Shown one piece after another: positions 35,629 to 53,012 of a DNA stretch of 64,000 nucleotides. Below the pieces are notes generated by a model. That model was not told where the DNA came from, searched no databases, and worked only from the letters and a program-made list of their open reading frames with translations. Made by a program: the position numbers and the translations under genes. This stretch comes from Rutidosis leptorrhynchoides (taxonomy: Eukaryota; Streptophyta; Magnoliopsida; Asterales; Asteraceae), in contig NC_092335.1 in assembly GCF_046630445.1 (NCBI RefSeq), positions 38,388,001 through 38,452,000 on the forward strand, given 5' to 3'. Every line of letters begins with the position of its first letter. Positions within the stretch are counted from its first letter, which is position 1.

Positions 35629-38600
35629 TCATACATCACTTGTTGCTACTTTCACTTTCTTGTTCCTCCCATTTCCATCACCATCTCCACCTTTTCTCTT
35701 CAAACTTGGTGTTGGTTTGTCTTTTGTGCATCCCCTTTTATTATGCCCATATGTTCCACAATCTCCACATTTTATTGTCTTTCCTTTCCTTGTTAGCTTA
35801 CCATTTATGACCATTTCATCTTTCTCATCAAGTGATTTCTTCCTATTTTTCTTAGGACGACCAGGAGTAGCATGGAATTTTGGTGGCATCAAAGTTGTTG
35901 GTATTGGTGACTTGGTCCACTCTGATTTGCCTCTTACAGGGTTAATGGTATGACTATATGTACTCTTCCAAGTGGATACCCAATACACAGGATGCACCCA
36001 TTTTTCTAAAAAAACTTCTTGGCTATAACATGCCATGTTCAACAAAGCTGCAACTGCATGCTTGCATGGAATTCCAGTTAAATCCCATTTTCTGCAAGAA
36101 CAGTTCTTGGCACCCATATCCACAACAACTTGATCATCATGATGACCATTAACCTGATATTTTTCATCACCATTCCAAATAACATCACACTTCATAGCTT
36201 CCTTTTTTACCTTGTCAAACACTTTAGTAGCACCTAATGTCAGTGGAGTATTGCACTTTGAAATAGCTGTGATCACATTAGCTATTCTTTTCATTAAGTA
36301 CTGCCTAATATACTCCAAAGCAGTGATAATTGGTTTGTCTCTAGCCTCACATAACCATCTATTAAGGACTTCACAAATGTTATTCAACAATATATCTGAA
36401 AGTGCACGACCTATAATACATGATACATACATAAATCAAGATACAAACATAACTAGTACATATCCAAAAAGATAATACAGTATGCATAAATGTTAAAATA
36501 ACCATGTTACCAGTAAAATGGCTTCTTGCCCACTGTGCAGGTGGAATCTTTGACAAATACACATATGCTGGTTCAGAAAATTCCTTCAACAATGCCATTT
36601 TTTTTTCAAATTGTGGAACTGTTGTTGCAGTTGCACAAGCCCACAAGTGATTTTTGTATGCAACCCCACGCCAATTCTTCTTCATATTCTCATGAATATG
36701 CCTTAAACAGAATCTATGTTCTGCTACAGGGAATACTTTTGCAACAGCAGATACAAGACCCTGTTACAAGATATTAAACAATGAGATTCACTTTTAATTG
36801 TAAAAGTAAATTATTAAATAAAGTGAGAATTAAAGTAGTAATTAGTTGTACCTTTTGTCTATCACTAATAAAAGTGAAGTTACACATCTCATCTAGTTCC
36901 AGATCTGAAGCCACTAACTCAAGGAACCAACACCAAGAATCATAACACTCTGATTCCACAATTGCATAAGCCACAGGATAGATTCCATTATTAGAGTCAA
37001 GACCTACAGCTGTTAACAAATGACCACTGGCTGGTTCTTTCATGAATGCACCATCCACACCAAGCAGATCCCTTCCAATAGCCCTAAATCCCCTTTTACA
37101 AGCCCCCAAACAAATATAAATTCTTTTGAAAACCCTTGTACTCATGTTTGGATCTTCAACAGGTTCAACATCTATTTTAACTGTAGTTCCAGGGTTAGAT
37201 CTTTTTAGCTCAATAGCATAGTCTCTTAAATCCCCATACTGATCCATGTAGTCTCCTTTTAGGGTTTTCTTGGCCTTCTGCAGTGCTCTAAAAGCTTTCT
37301 GTGGATGTATTTTGACTTCCAAATTTGACTCCAATTGGGATTTGACTGCTCTAACTGGAATTTGTGGGTTTGTTTGTAATTGGTCAACCAATTTTGTTGC
37401 TAGAAACTGAGAAGTACACTGTCTAATTAATCTTGATTCTAGACAGTCATGCTTATGATTATATGTTCTAACTGACCATGTTTCTGAGTTGGGAATTTTA
37501 CTAACCTGTAAAGCCCATTGACATTCAATATGTTTAATCCTATGATGAGATTTCTTATCTTTATTGGGTGGTGTAGCTTTACTTGTCTTTTTCCCATTAC
37601 CTTTATACTTTAATGCCCCACTACCCTCACCTACCCCACCTTTATTTGAAGTTTGACCAGTCAATGGTTGTTTCCCACCCACAAATTCACCATTTTTATA
37701 GTTTTTTAGAAAACCCTCACATTTGGCCCTAAGCCTGATCCTGTCATTTTTCACAATCACAAGATTCCTTCTTGTCTCAATAGCATGCAAGTCAACAAGT
37801 TCCTTTACCTCTGCTTTACTACCAAACTCTTGCCCAACTGAGAAATTAACTTTAAAACCTGCAGATGATCTTTCTTTCTCTTGTGCTTTCAATTCATTCA
37901 GTTTTCTTTTCCTCATACACTCTAGGTCACTCTCATCAACATCACTGTCAAATTGATCAATATCAAACTGTTCTAACCCCACAAACTCATCATTCTTGGG
38001 TCTCTGATCTAATATTTGGCTTGCATTTCCCATAAATTCACAGTCCTTGTCAATCACACAGTGAAATTCTTGCATGTCAACTTCATAATCACCAATTTCA
38101 TTATCTTCTTAAACTATATAATCATCCTCTTCCTCATCATTATCCTGTGATGTCTTATCATGTTCATTAACCATGTTTGATTCACTTTGGTTGACCTCTA
38201 CATTTTCACACACAGGATGAGTTTCATCTAACACTTCATTACAATCAACATTTAATCTCTTAGCAACACTAGCCTTTGATCTGTTAGCATTTTGTTCTTC
38301 ATTTTGTTGTTCCTCAACAATCTCTTCTAAACTGAACCTAATTCTTCCTTTAGGGCTAACAAATGGGTTGACCTTAGGATTTAATCCATGTTCTGTGTAA
38401 ACAGACATTTCCACAACCTGTTGGCTTTTCCTACTTTCTTTCACATACTTAACAAAGTTTCTAACATCATCATCTGAACCTAATGGTTCTAAACCGTAAT
38501 CCAGGTCACTATTAGGTCTTAGAAAATGGTAGACAATGACCTTAAAACCATCATATCCTAATTCTTGTATCAGATTATCAAGCTCGTGGATTGAAAACAT

Positions 38601-38862
38601 CTCAATGTCAATCAAATCAACAAAACTTACCTTACCATTGACATATTTCCTTCCTGGCGTATCAGTAAACTCACCACCATGATGCAACTTTAAAGTAAAC
38701 AATGATTCATATGAATCTGTCATTTCAAATAAACAGAAAATTGGGGTTATGAGTAGTAGCAAAATACATCAAATTAATAGATGAAAAACATAGATTCATT
38801 CACTCACCATATATTAATGGAATGTCGTATTCAGGTTCTTCAGGTCTTACAGTGTACATCAT
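35629..38862 (-). CDS. MULE transposase with PB1-like, MULE and SWIM domains (one in-frame stop)
   Basis: Four exons fit canonical splice sites: 38808-38862, 36852-38716, 36511-36760 and 35629-36410. They total 2952 bases, a multiple of three (983 codons plus stop). Domains in order: an N-terminal PB1-like segment (FTLKLHHGGEF, FKVIVYHFLRP); an acidic linker; the MULE DNA-binding region (IKHIECQWALQVSKI); the catalytic core (LLGVDGAFMKEP, FTFISDRQKG, then HRFCLRHIHENMK); a SWIM zinc finger (CSCRKWDLTGIPCKHAV); and a C-terminal CCHC knuckle (KCGDCGTYGHNKRGC) with a Lys-rich tail. The single lesion is an in-frame TAA at 38109-38111 in the acidic linker. The start at 38862 was chosen because exon 1 splices in frame into exon 2. 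It may have lost function recently or be rescued by re-initiation downstream. Confidence 0.9.
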
Positions 38863-38909
38863 CTTCAATTTCACGCCCCCAATTCTAGGGTTTTAATGAC
38901 GATTATAAT

Positions 38910-39166
38910 TAACCCTAATTTTTTAGATCTGAATGTTTTCCCTCGTCCCTATGGTTTATATACGTGATTTAATAGGCATTGGACTAATTTACCCTCACAT
39001 GTACCTCACGTGATACAGAAAAAAGGCTGAAATTGACGTTTTTTAGACGGAGGGACGAGGGTTGTAGGGGTTAAATACCACAGGGATGAGGAAAGCAAAA
39101 ATTCGACCATAAGGACGAGGGCTGTATTTTGGGTTAATCCACAGGGACGAGGAGCGTAATTATGTC
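38910..39166 (-). repeat. Inner MULE TIR, right copy
   Basis: Reverse-complement partner of 34403-34660, ending AATTATGTC directly against the TTATAAAAA duplication. The transposase ATG lies about 50 bp inside, so the promoter must be in this TIR. Confidence 0.92.
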
Positions 39167-39728
39167 TTATAAAAATATGGGATTTTTCTGAACATTTTTA
39201 TCCGCCACTGATTTCAAATAGTACACAATACACAGTCCGTGAAAACTGTCAGCACGTAAATACAATTGTATCGCCTGTTAACTATTCCATTTCTGTTTCA
39301 CGTCCATTTCATATTTGCTATTATTATCACCTACTGTGCCAAATTGAGATTGAAATAGTGTGCTTGATTGAATTATTATCACTAAAGGATATCTATGCAT
39401 TTACACATACAGAGAATAAGATATAAGATATAGTTATAAACCAAACCCCACATCCCACTACAACGACCACCTTTATTCTTCTTTTCTTTCTTTCTTTTTG
39501 TTTTTCTATTCCGATTTCAACCAAACACTTATGTTGGTTATTTTCTGTCATTTAAACCACCACATCATTTGAACTACACCACATACTCACACAGTTACAT
39601 ATATATATAATCCATCACATACATGAAACCAAAAGTCAACACCATCTATGTTGTTTTCTGTTCCTTCGAGCAACCAACCTCGACACACCTTAAACCACCA
39701 CCTATTCCTTTCTTCTCTCTCTCACTTC

Positions 39729-39770
<42 letters not shown>

Positions 39771-40403
39771 CTCTCTTGCAACTGCATCTATTCTTAGTTT
39801 CTATTCGATACACAAACAAACCAAGATCTATGCTACACTTCGGTTTTTCTGTTCACGGTGCAAACCAAAACCCACTTGTAACGAAACCCATTTGGACGAA
39901 ACCACCTCTCTCCATTATTTTTTTATTTATTTCCTCCTTCGAGAACACCACAAATACCGGCAACCATACAACACTTATTATCACCTCCTTCATCAACTCA
40001 CGACCATCTTCTAACTTTCACGAGTTAGAGTTTAGATTGTTTGATTCGGTACTAGCAAAGTTGAGATAATATGCATTTGTTCTAAAACAAACCAAAACCC
40101 TTAAACCCATCATAAACTATAGATTTCTAATGAAATCTGTTTACTCTTTCCGTTTTAAAATAATCTCAACCCAAACCGAGACCCAAACCCATTTATGATG
40201 GTAACATAGATATATGATGGCGATGTCAACAGTTATGTTGATGAAAGGGAGATATTAGCGAATTAATGATGATGATCGTGTTTAGATGAGATGTTAGTCG
40301 CGATGATAGTGTTGATTATGTAGTGATGTTATTAGATAATGATGATGACAGTTTCTTATATTGGAAATAACTAAACCTTTAATGTTTTTACAAGAAACAA
40401 AAA

Positions 40404-40718
40404 TGGTTTAGTGGATTGAGTGTGTATTGGGTATAGAGGAGGTCCTAGGTTCGAAACATGGCCACGACATTTTTTTTTATAATAAAAAGTTGTTGCTGGG
40501 CTGTTGTAAGAACTTCAATCTGTTGGGCTGATTGGGCCGTCAGGTATCAGTTACTAGGTTGGGCCGTATCTTTGGGCTAGTCGTTGTTGGGCTTGATTAT
40601 AGGAAAGGGTGGCCTGGATGGGTTATATAGTCTAGGATAGAAGTTAAACAGAAAAACATGGGACAGATTAGTGGTTAGTAGTGTTAGCGGGTATTCTAGA
40701 GGTTGCGGGTTCGAGACC
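40404..40718 (+). promoter_or_regulatory. Two tRNA-like A/B-box pairs inside the LTR (SINE-like)
   Basis: TGGTTTAGTGGA (40404-40415) with GGTTCGAAAC (40448-40457), and TTAGTGGTTAGTA (40668-40680) with GGTTCGAGACC (40708-40718), look like RNA polymerase III internal promoters at SINE-like spacing. The same pairs lie at about 48952-49270 in the other LTR. They may be SINE heads captured by the LTR, or LTR-derived signals; no poly-A or T-rich SINE end was defined. Confidence 0.45.
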
Positions 40719-41207
40719 TTGCTGAGGCATTTCTTTTATCCCGAATTTTTGAGGTAGTTTTCAATTTTTTAAAATTTATTATTATTACTACTATTATTAT
40801 TATATTATTATTATTATTTGCATTGTTATTATGATTAATATTTTATTGTTATTGTTACACTTATCATTATGGTTATTATTATTATTATCAATAAATATTA
40901 GAATTATTATTATCATTATTATTATTATTACTATTATTATTATTAAACAAAAGTATATTTTTTTAAACAATATCATTATTATTATTATTAATATTATCAT
41001 TTTTAATAAAGTTATTATTATTCTTAGTAAATAATTAATATCAAAACTATCATTTTTGGAACAAATAAATATTTTGAACCTAAAACCTAATTATTATACA
41101 TACTATAATTATAGTAATAGTTTATAGACCAATATATCAAGCATATTAACCTTATTAATATAGATACGTGTATGTAACAACTTATGATATTTTTTTATAT
41201 AAAACTA

Positions 41208-41309
<102 letters not shown>

Positions 41310-42424
41310 GATATATTAAGATAACTAGATATATAGATATTAATCATTCTAATTACATATACAACATCAATATATATATATATATAATATAATTTACGAT
41401 ATAATAGGTATTTAATGAAATTTGGTATAAACTAAATATAACTAAAAACATATAAATAATATATACTAATAAAGGAATTTATATGATTCCATTATATGTT
41501 TTAACAAATATACAATTAATATAGGTTCGGGAATCCGAGGTCAACCCTACACTTGTTCAATGATGTTATATGTATTTTTACTACGAAATACAGTATGATG
41601 AGTTTCATTTACCTTTTTACCCTTTCTATTTTTGGGCTGAGAATACATGCGCAATTTTTATAATTGTTTTTACGAAATAGACACAAGTAATCAAAACTAC
41701 ATTATATGGTTGAATGATCGAAATCGAATATGCCCCTTTTTATTAAGTCTGGTAATCTAAGAATTAGGGAACAGACACCCTAATTGACGCGAACTCTAAA
41801 GATAGATCTATCGGGCCCAACAAGCCCCATCCAAAGTACCGGATGCTTTAGTACTTCGAAATTTATATCATGTCCGAAGGAGGATCCCGGAATGATGGGG
41901 ATATTCGTATATGCATATTGTGAATGTCGGTTACCAGGTGTTCAATCCATATGAATGATTCTTGTCTCTATGCATGGGACGTATATTTATGAGAAATGAA
42001 AAATCTTGTGGTCTATTAAAATGATAGAAATGATTATTTATGTTAAACTAATGAACTCACCAACCTTTTGGTTGACACTTTAAAGCATGTTTATTCTCAG
42101 GTATGAAAGAAATCTTCCGCTGTGCATTTGATCATCTTAGAGATATTACTTGGAGTCATTCATGACATATTTCAAAAGACGTTGCATTCGAGTCGTTGAG
42201 TTCATCAAGATTATTATTAAGTCAATTATAGTTAGATATGTTATGAAATGGTATGCATGCCATCAACTTTTGATGTAATGAAAGATTGTCTTTTCAAAAA
42301 CGAATGCAATGTTTGTAAAATGTATCATATAGAGGTCAAGTACCTCGCGATGTAATCAACTATTGTGAATCATTTATAATCGATATGGACTTCGTCCGGA
42401 TGGATTAGGACGGGTCTTGACAGT

Positions 42425-42436
42425 TGGTATCAGAGC
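42425..42436 (+). other. Primer-binding site of the gag-only element
   Basis: TGGTATCAGAGC, two bases after the LTR end, is the exact plant initiator tRNA-Met complement. It shows that the element replicates, or did replicate, by reverse transcription. Confidence 0.92.
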
Positions 42437-42852
42437 GGTGGTCTTAGCGAACCAGGTCTTGCATTAGTATGTCTAACAGATAGTTGTTTAGATGCATTAG
42501 TGAGTCTGGACTTCGACCGTGTCTGCATGTCAAAAGTTTTGCTTATCATTTTTAGTCGGAAATCATCTGCTTATCATCCTTAAGAAATTACCTGTTTATC
42601 ATTCTTAGTCTAGACACATCTTACTGCAATGATTGCATGAATAGTGTATAGACAAAATTCATATCTTAGCATATCTACTAATCCATATCTTAACGCATCT
42701 GTCACTGTAGACTTTATCTGACACGTTTCCTTAATTTTCTCCGTAATTCAAGGGATCTTTGGAAGTATGTATAGATATTCTATATATAAATAGAATATCA
42801 TTCGATATTCAAAAATCATTTCATATCAAAACCCTTTAACTGATCGTGAGAG

Positions 42853-43428
42853 ATGGATCCTACACCTAGCTTGGATTCCATTAGTTTTGGAAGCGATTTC
42901 GAGATGTATATTGAAGCAGACTCCGAAGTCAATGAACCAGAAGTGGCTCAACCATTTAGTTATTTTTCTTTCTGGAGGAGATGGGGGTGGGTCCGAGACT
43001 TACTCACTCGATGGAGAAATGAAGAAGGCGAGCCCTACCGCGAACCAAACTTACCTCCTAACATCGGAGAAAACGATGTACTCACCGGTGAACCTATGCG
43101 TAACACTGTATTCACCATTCTTGCTAAAGTTTTCCACCTCGAAGGTCATGTTACTGCAATCTCAGAAAATATTCAACCTCTACTTCCGAATACCAATCGA
43201 AGGGGAATATTAGAAGAAGTTAGGGAACTTCGAATTGATAATCAAGATCAATCAAATCAGATGAGTGGATGGATAGAAATGATAGAGGGTAGGATAGAAA
43301 CCCTGACAAGAATGGTGCGTGAGTTACAAGCTATACTTACTACACCAACATCAGCACCAACCTCAGCACCAACAACACTTGTAACACCGACAGCAACAGT
43401 ACCACCATCAGCAGCACCAGCAGCATAA
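42853..43428 (+). CDS. Gag-like protein of unknown function (191 aa)
   Basis: It starts MDPTPSLDSISFGSDFEM about 415 bp after the primer-binding site. The N-terminus is acidic. A Trp/Arg-rich core follows (FWRRWGWVRDLLTRW, residues about 45-60), then GEPMRNTVFTILAK, a coiled-coil-like segment (about residues 118-160; ILEEVRELRID ... MIEGRIETLTRMVREL) and a Thr/Pro/Ala-rich tail. A second diverged copy at 7311-7745 keeps the core and the coil, so the reading frame appears to be under constraint. There is no CCHC knuckle and no recognised domain. A capsid-like role is inferred only from position. Confidence 0.7.
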   Translation: MDPTPSLDSISFGSDFEMYIEADSEVNEPEVAQPFSYFSFWRRWGWVRDLLTRWRNEEGEPYREPNLPPNIGENDVLTGEPMRNTVFTILAKVFHLEGHVTAISENIQPLLPNTNRRGILEEVRELRIDNQDQSNQMSGWIEMIEGRIETLTRMVRELQAILTTPTSAPTSAPTTLVTPTATVPPSAAPAA

Positions 43429-46400
43429 CCAGTACCAACAACAACAACATCATCACACGTCTCAACCTCGCAATCTATACCTCAAGCATAATCATCGTTC
43501 TATGAATCGTTCTACATAAACTATCTTCGTCCTTCGTGGCGATTATGTAATCTCTAATGTTTTAGAGATTATGTACTCTAGTTCTAGCAGTAAATCTGAT
43601 GAGTTTGATATCACATTGATTCATTAAATCCATGATTACATCTAAAGAAAATATATATGTATATATATTTTTTTCATAAAGATTGTAATTAAAAATTCTT
43701 TCGTACAAACTGTTAATGGTGAAAATATTTTAACGGGTAGGTAATACCCGAGGAATATTTAAATTTCACATTAATAAGTTACACTGTACATTCTTCGAAT
43801 CTGATTCAACAGTCATTTATTATCCTACTTACATCCACAGATATACGAATCCGTTCACCGTAGAATAACTATTCTCATTCAATTTCATAATTAGATTTTG
43901 ACATATCAGAATCCAACAAGTGGCATAATGAAGAAATAATGGATACAATAAAAATTGATTAGAAACAGACTAATTAACAATATGAAATTTTGTTAAGAAA
44001 CCACGCTAACAAGATCCTAGCTAACTGTTCCTAGCTAACTGTTAATTCTGTATCATATTTTATTTTATCGCAATTTATTTATCGCAATTTATTTATCGCA
44101 GTTTATATATCGCAATTTATATTCTCGCAATTTTATTTATCGTCATTTAATTTTTGTATTTATTTTACACACTTTAAATATCGGGACACCTATACAAGGT
44201 TTTGACATATCATATCGACGCATCTATATATATTATTTGGAATAACCATAGACACTCTATATGCTGTAATGATCAAGTTCGCTATACAGGGTTGAGGTTG
44301 ATTCTACAATAATATATATAGTTTGAGTTGTGATCGAGTCTGAGACATGTACACGGGTCACGATACGTATTAATTAATTTAAATATTATATATTAAACTA
44401 TATATGAATTATTGGACTGTTAACTGTGGACTATCGACTGTGGACGAATAATATTGGACAATTAAAATGAATTAAAATACTGATTATAACATATGAAACT
44501 AAATAATTCTTCAAGTTTGCCACTGGATTTCATCTTAAACCTCATTTGTATCTTAACGATTACAATCTACGTTCAAACCTTTCGTAATTCTTGAAAACAC
44601 CTCAATCGAGAGGATGAACCAACGACACTTCATCTACAGAAGAAAGATTGATGCGTATAGTTATACACCTGAAAAACTCTCGGAAACTGAGCAAACGTTT
44701 AAAACGTAGCTATGTTAATTTCTTAAATGTTATTTTTACACAAAAATAACTTTACAATCCCTTTCCAAATTAGCAAATTTTGTCACAGCTCCAGCAAGTC
44801 AACTTTGACTTTTCGTTCAAAACAACCTTATTATAACCTTGATTTATATGTGTGCTCTTTTATTGTTACCGGGGAACCTTTTATTATATTCCACCATATT
44901 ATCAACAGATGTACCAGCAACCTCGTCGCTCCTTGGTTTAAATCTCTCCAACAAATCACTACATTTATCTATTGAAGTCTCATCATATACTCACCTGCAT
45001 CTTGTAACGAGAACTGCCATACCAATTACCGGGCATCAGCAATCAGTACCTTGAAAACTCACAACATATCTACATCAACAGTTATATGTATGACAATTAT
45101 CTCTTAGAATTATGATCTTTCATTCTGAAATTCTAAAAAGCACTCAGTCTACAAATCAATACTCTGAATGTTGGAAAAGCTGAATGAAGCAACAGAAACC
45201 ATAGACAACCGTAAATGACCTTAATCATCGAAAGTTTGATGATAAAGAATAGTATGTTGGAAAAGCTCAGAAAAATTGGAACTGAAAAACGGATTGAGCT
45301 AATCACGAAGGAGACCAAGGACAAATACAAGGACCATACCCTATATTCAAAGAATCTAGATAATTCTGGATCCGATGAAATCTTTAGAGAATATCTTGCT
45401 CCGCAGTCATGTTAAAATCGTGCGGAAAATTTTTTTCACCATCATTCGATATTAGTAATTCCAAGATATCATCGTATCTTTCATTATAAATATTCTCCAT
45501 ATTTCTTAAGATATTTTCATAACTATTCTTATCTGAAATCATTAATCTCTTCGCGCTATCAGCGTTACATCATATAGAAAATGTTAGTTTCTATATTCTG
45601 TAAACTTTCGAGCTTAAAATACGAATGTTATTGAAGTAATGTTGGAAACTGATGCATGAGTTAGTATAATATAATGACACTTGATCAACGTGATTATATT
45701 ACAGTAAGTCATGCTGAGTTTCTAATGGAATGTGATGATTCACAGATCATAACGTCATCATGTGCCATGTTACATAACTCTTTCATTATGCTTAACTTCT
45801 GAACATATTAAGAAAGTATATTCTTGATAGTTCTATTTTCAGTGATTCTGGTAATTTGACAAATCAAATCGTGCTAATACATTATTCTTATTTAGAACAT
45901 GATGTTTATCCGAAATTCCATACTTACGAATTCTGGACCTTTACTCGCTTTACTAGAGGTCGGGAGGATAATAAATAGGCAAAGATCTCCAACATATAAG
46001 GGAAAATACAAAGCCCAACAATAGCACCGAAATTAAAAACTGTGGATATCAGTGCGTATAGCAATATAAAGACACGGGAGGATTATAAATACAATAATCA
46101 CTAGAGCATAGTAGAAGTAAACAGATTCTTCTGGAGGAAGATCGAAAAGAAGGATGACAGAAATGATAATTAGGAAAATATCAAGGATTAGAACGGGATT
46201 TAGCATTTTCATAATCTTTAGGATGTATGAAATAAGAAAGAAAGTATAGGAATTGTGAAAATAATGGAACGGAAGAAGTTTAATTTATAATGGAAATATC
46301 AGACAGAGTAATCGAGGCAGATCACCGTATTTAATTATAGAGATCTTAATTTCCTTAATCGCCGAAGAATCAAATCTTTTAGACTTCGAAGATTTTATTT

Positions 46401-46632
46401 AAGCCCCTTGAATTCTAGAATTCAACCCTGACTCTGTCAAAAGTTAAGACGAATCTTTACTTTTCCTATTTCAATCTTTTGCGATAACTTCACTCATACG
46501 CTGCAAGTAATCGAATCGTTTTATCTAAATTGCTCACTAATGATAAAACTCAAATTTCTAACTCGTATGCGTCATGAAAACATACTTATTGTCAGTCATG
46601 ATGATCCCACTCAAATTTTGGGACGAAATTTC
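43429..46632 (+). other. Non-coding internal region of the gag-only element
   Basis: About 3.2 kb without pol motifs on either strand. It has a TTTAACGGGTAGGTA motif at 43729-43743, short direct repeats of TTTATCGCA type (about 44065-44150), and a stretch (about 44540-45410) also kept in the permuted copy. Small ORFs here have no conserved frame between the two copies. Confidence 0.6.
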
Positions 46633-46648
46633 TTTAACGGGTAGGTAC
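46633..46648 (+). other. Polypurine-proximal motif before the 3' LTR
   Basis: TTTAACGGGTAGGTA (46633-46647) abuts the LTR with one base between. It is only partly purine, so it is an unusual priming site. The same 15 bases lie at 43729-43743 inside the element. Confidence 0.55.
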
Positions 46649-50964
<4,316 letters not shown>

Positions 50965-51467
50965 GTGTAAAGGTTCCCAAGGTTAGTGACGATGATATTG
51001 TTCGACTAGCTATAATTTTGATCGTAGAGAGAGCGTTTATGGGGAAGCAGGGGTAACATGTGGTTAGTAAACAGTTTCTGTTGGTTGAAGATTTCAATAA
51101 GGTGAACGCGTACCCATGGGGGTCTCATATTTGGGATGCTACTTACTCAGCGGTGAGTGAAGGTTTTGAGGTTCGAGAAAGCCAATTAGAGAGTGGGGGT
51201 GGAAAGGCTTACACTTTGGCTGGTTTTATGTGGGCATTTAAGATTTGGATCCTCGAGGCATACCTTCGTACCATTAAGAGTTTTGCAACCAAAACTGATA
51301 AGGATGGAGTACCAAGAGCATTATTTTGGAAGCGTTCATCTGCTGAAACCTTTACAGTGTCTGACTACCTAAAACTTTTACATATAATGGTTAGTTAATA
51401 TCTCCAAGAGCTTTTTATATAGTGTATATACAGCAGTTTCTGTTTGAACAGAGCAGTTTTGTGTATC

Positions 51468-51688
51468 GCAAGAGGACGCAAGATACACCTTGCGTCCTTG
51501 CGTATGTCGCAAGGATGTCCTTGCGTCCTTGCGTGTGGTCCCTGGGTTATACTTGTTACAGGCGCAAGAATCATGCTTGCGTCCTTGCGTGTGTCGCAAG
51601 TTTACTCTTGCGTCCTTGCTTCTATTCGCAAGATGCTCTTTGCGTTCTTGCGTCTAGACGCAAAATGACTTTTGCGTCCTTGCGTCCT
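51468..51688. repeat. GCAAGG/CCTTGCG repeat array, Ulp1 intron 2
   Basis: Five or six units of the GCAAG...CTTGCGTCCTTGCGT type fill the intron 51390-51718 almost entirely. Confidence 0.93.
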
Positions 51689-52102
51689 TTTGTTTTTACT
51701 AATATAAGTTCATTTCAGGATGATTGTCCGAAGAAAAAAAGACCTTTTCGTTCCCTGCACCCATCTGAGACAGAGAGAGGTTGTCAATGGTGGATCCAGA
51801 GTTCCTCTTACTTTCAAGGAGAGGTTGTTGAAGACGAGGAAAATACACAAGATGATAATCAAGTTGAAGAGGAGTTGGGTGGAAGTTTGAAGGAATTATT
51901 GCAGGAGGAGTCAGAGCAGACCTCGGAACCTCATCCAACACAAAAAGGCAACAATTTGCAGGAATTATTGCGTATGGTTAATATGTTGACTAAGAGGGTG
52001 GATGATCAAGAAAAGGAGTTGGCTGATTGTAAAAAGAAGCTTGATGATCATGAAAAACGTTTGAAAGAACAGGAACACCAGGAACACCATCAGGTAAACT
52101 AG

Positions 52103-52290
52103 GCGCAAGGTTGTTTTGCGACCTTGTGTCTTGCCTGTTATATTGGCGCAAGGTTTTCCTTGCGTCCTTGCGCCTGACATTAAACAGACGCAAGTACCTT
52201 CTTGCGTCCTTGCGTCTTGTTTGTAATTTAGGCGCAGGTTTTACTTGTGTCCCTAACTCAGACCCAAGGACTTATTTGCAACCTTGCGTA
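52103..52290. repeat. GCAAGG/CCTTGCG repeat array, Ulp1 intron 3
   Basis: About four units, some decayed, in the intron 52094-52329, beginning eight bases after the donor GT. Confidence 0.9.
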
Positions 52291-52504
52291 TGGCTTCTTG
52301 TCTTATTTTTTGCGTTTTGTTCATTATAGTATGTTGATAACGAGGATGCATATGTGGATCCTCGATCTTTCTCTGACAATGATACATCTCCGAGGGTTGT
52401 TAGACGTGGGAAAAGAGAAAGAAGGCCTACTCATGTTTTAAATTCCCCTTTCACAACACCGGGCTACAGAAAACCATTGGAGAAGGTATGTCTGTAACAT
52501 TCAC

Positions 52505-52605
52505 CAGACGCAAGGTTTTCCTTGCGTCCTTGCGCCTGATGTTTATAAGTCCTTGCGTTTTGCGTCTTTGTTTACGCAAGATATATCTTGCGTCCTTGCG
52601 TATGA
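52505..52605. repeat. GCAAGG/CCTTGCG repeat array, Ulp1 intron 4
   Basis: Two to three units in the 145-bp intron 52486-52630. Confidence 0.9.
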
Positions 52606-52857
52606 TTGCTGACTCATAGATATTATACAGTTGTCTGACGAAGTAGCTTCTAGAGTAAAAAGGCTGAAAGTTTCTCATCAAGGGACTAAAAAAGCTGAGA
52701 ATGTGTTGCCAATGGAAACTGAAAAGCTTACTGAAAAAGCTGTTGATAAACAAGATGAGAACGTGGCTCTGGTGTCTGAGGAGATTGAGCAAGGAGTTGA
52801 TTTGCCATTGGTTAATGAAGCAGAAAAACAAGCAGACCAGAATGAGGTTAGTGAATG

Positions 52858-53012
52858 ACGCAAGGATCACCTTGCGTCTTTGCGTCTTCTTCATTGTTGG
52901 ACGCAATAATTACCTTGCGTCTTTGCGTGTTTTTCTTTGTTGGATGCAAGACTTAGCTTGCGTGTTTGCGTCTTGATTACACAGACGCAAGACAATTCTT
53001 ACATCTTTGCGT
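52858..53012. repeat. GCAAGG/CCTTGCG repeat array, Ulp1 intron 5
   Basis: About four units, here mostly with TTGCGTCTTTGCGT, in the intron 52847-53040, followed by a T-run before the acceptor. Confidence 0.9.

Larger units (their letters stand above)
34403..39166 (-). mobile_element. Inner MULE, 4.76 kb, SWIM-type, nearly intact
   Basis: The ends are inverted repeats of about 255 bp starting GACATAATTACGCTCCTCGT, differing at only a few positions. A perfect 9-bp target duplication (TTATAAAAA) flanks it. It carries one four-exon transposase gene on the minus strand. It sits in one LTR of the gag-only element and is missing from the other, so it inserted after that element. The near-identical ends suggest recent activity. 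Confidence 0.95.

Noticed and set aside
39623-40069. 148-aa ORF, with a partner at 48178-48603
   Set aside because: It lies in both LTRs, contains a Ser-Leu run from (CT)n, has no domain and changes frame after the repeat in the partner copy. It is better read as an untranslated, promoter-proximal part of the LTR.
40448-40718. tRNA genes
   Set aside because: A- and B-box-like words are present, but no acceptor stem, anticodon arm or cloverleaf can be drawn.
52451-52906. Minus-strand ORFs across the Ulp1 exons (also at 53416-53838 and 51378-51599)
   Set aside because: They are antisense shadows of exons and of the repeat arrays.
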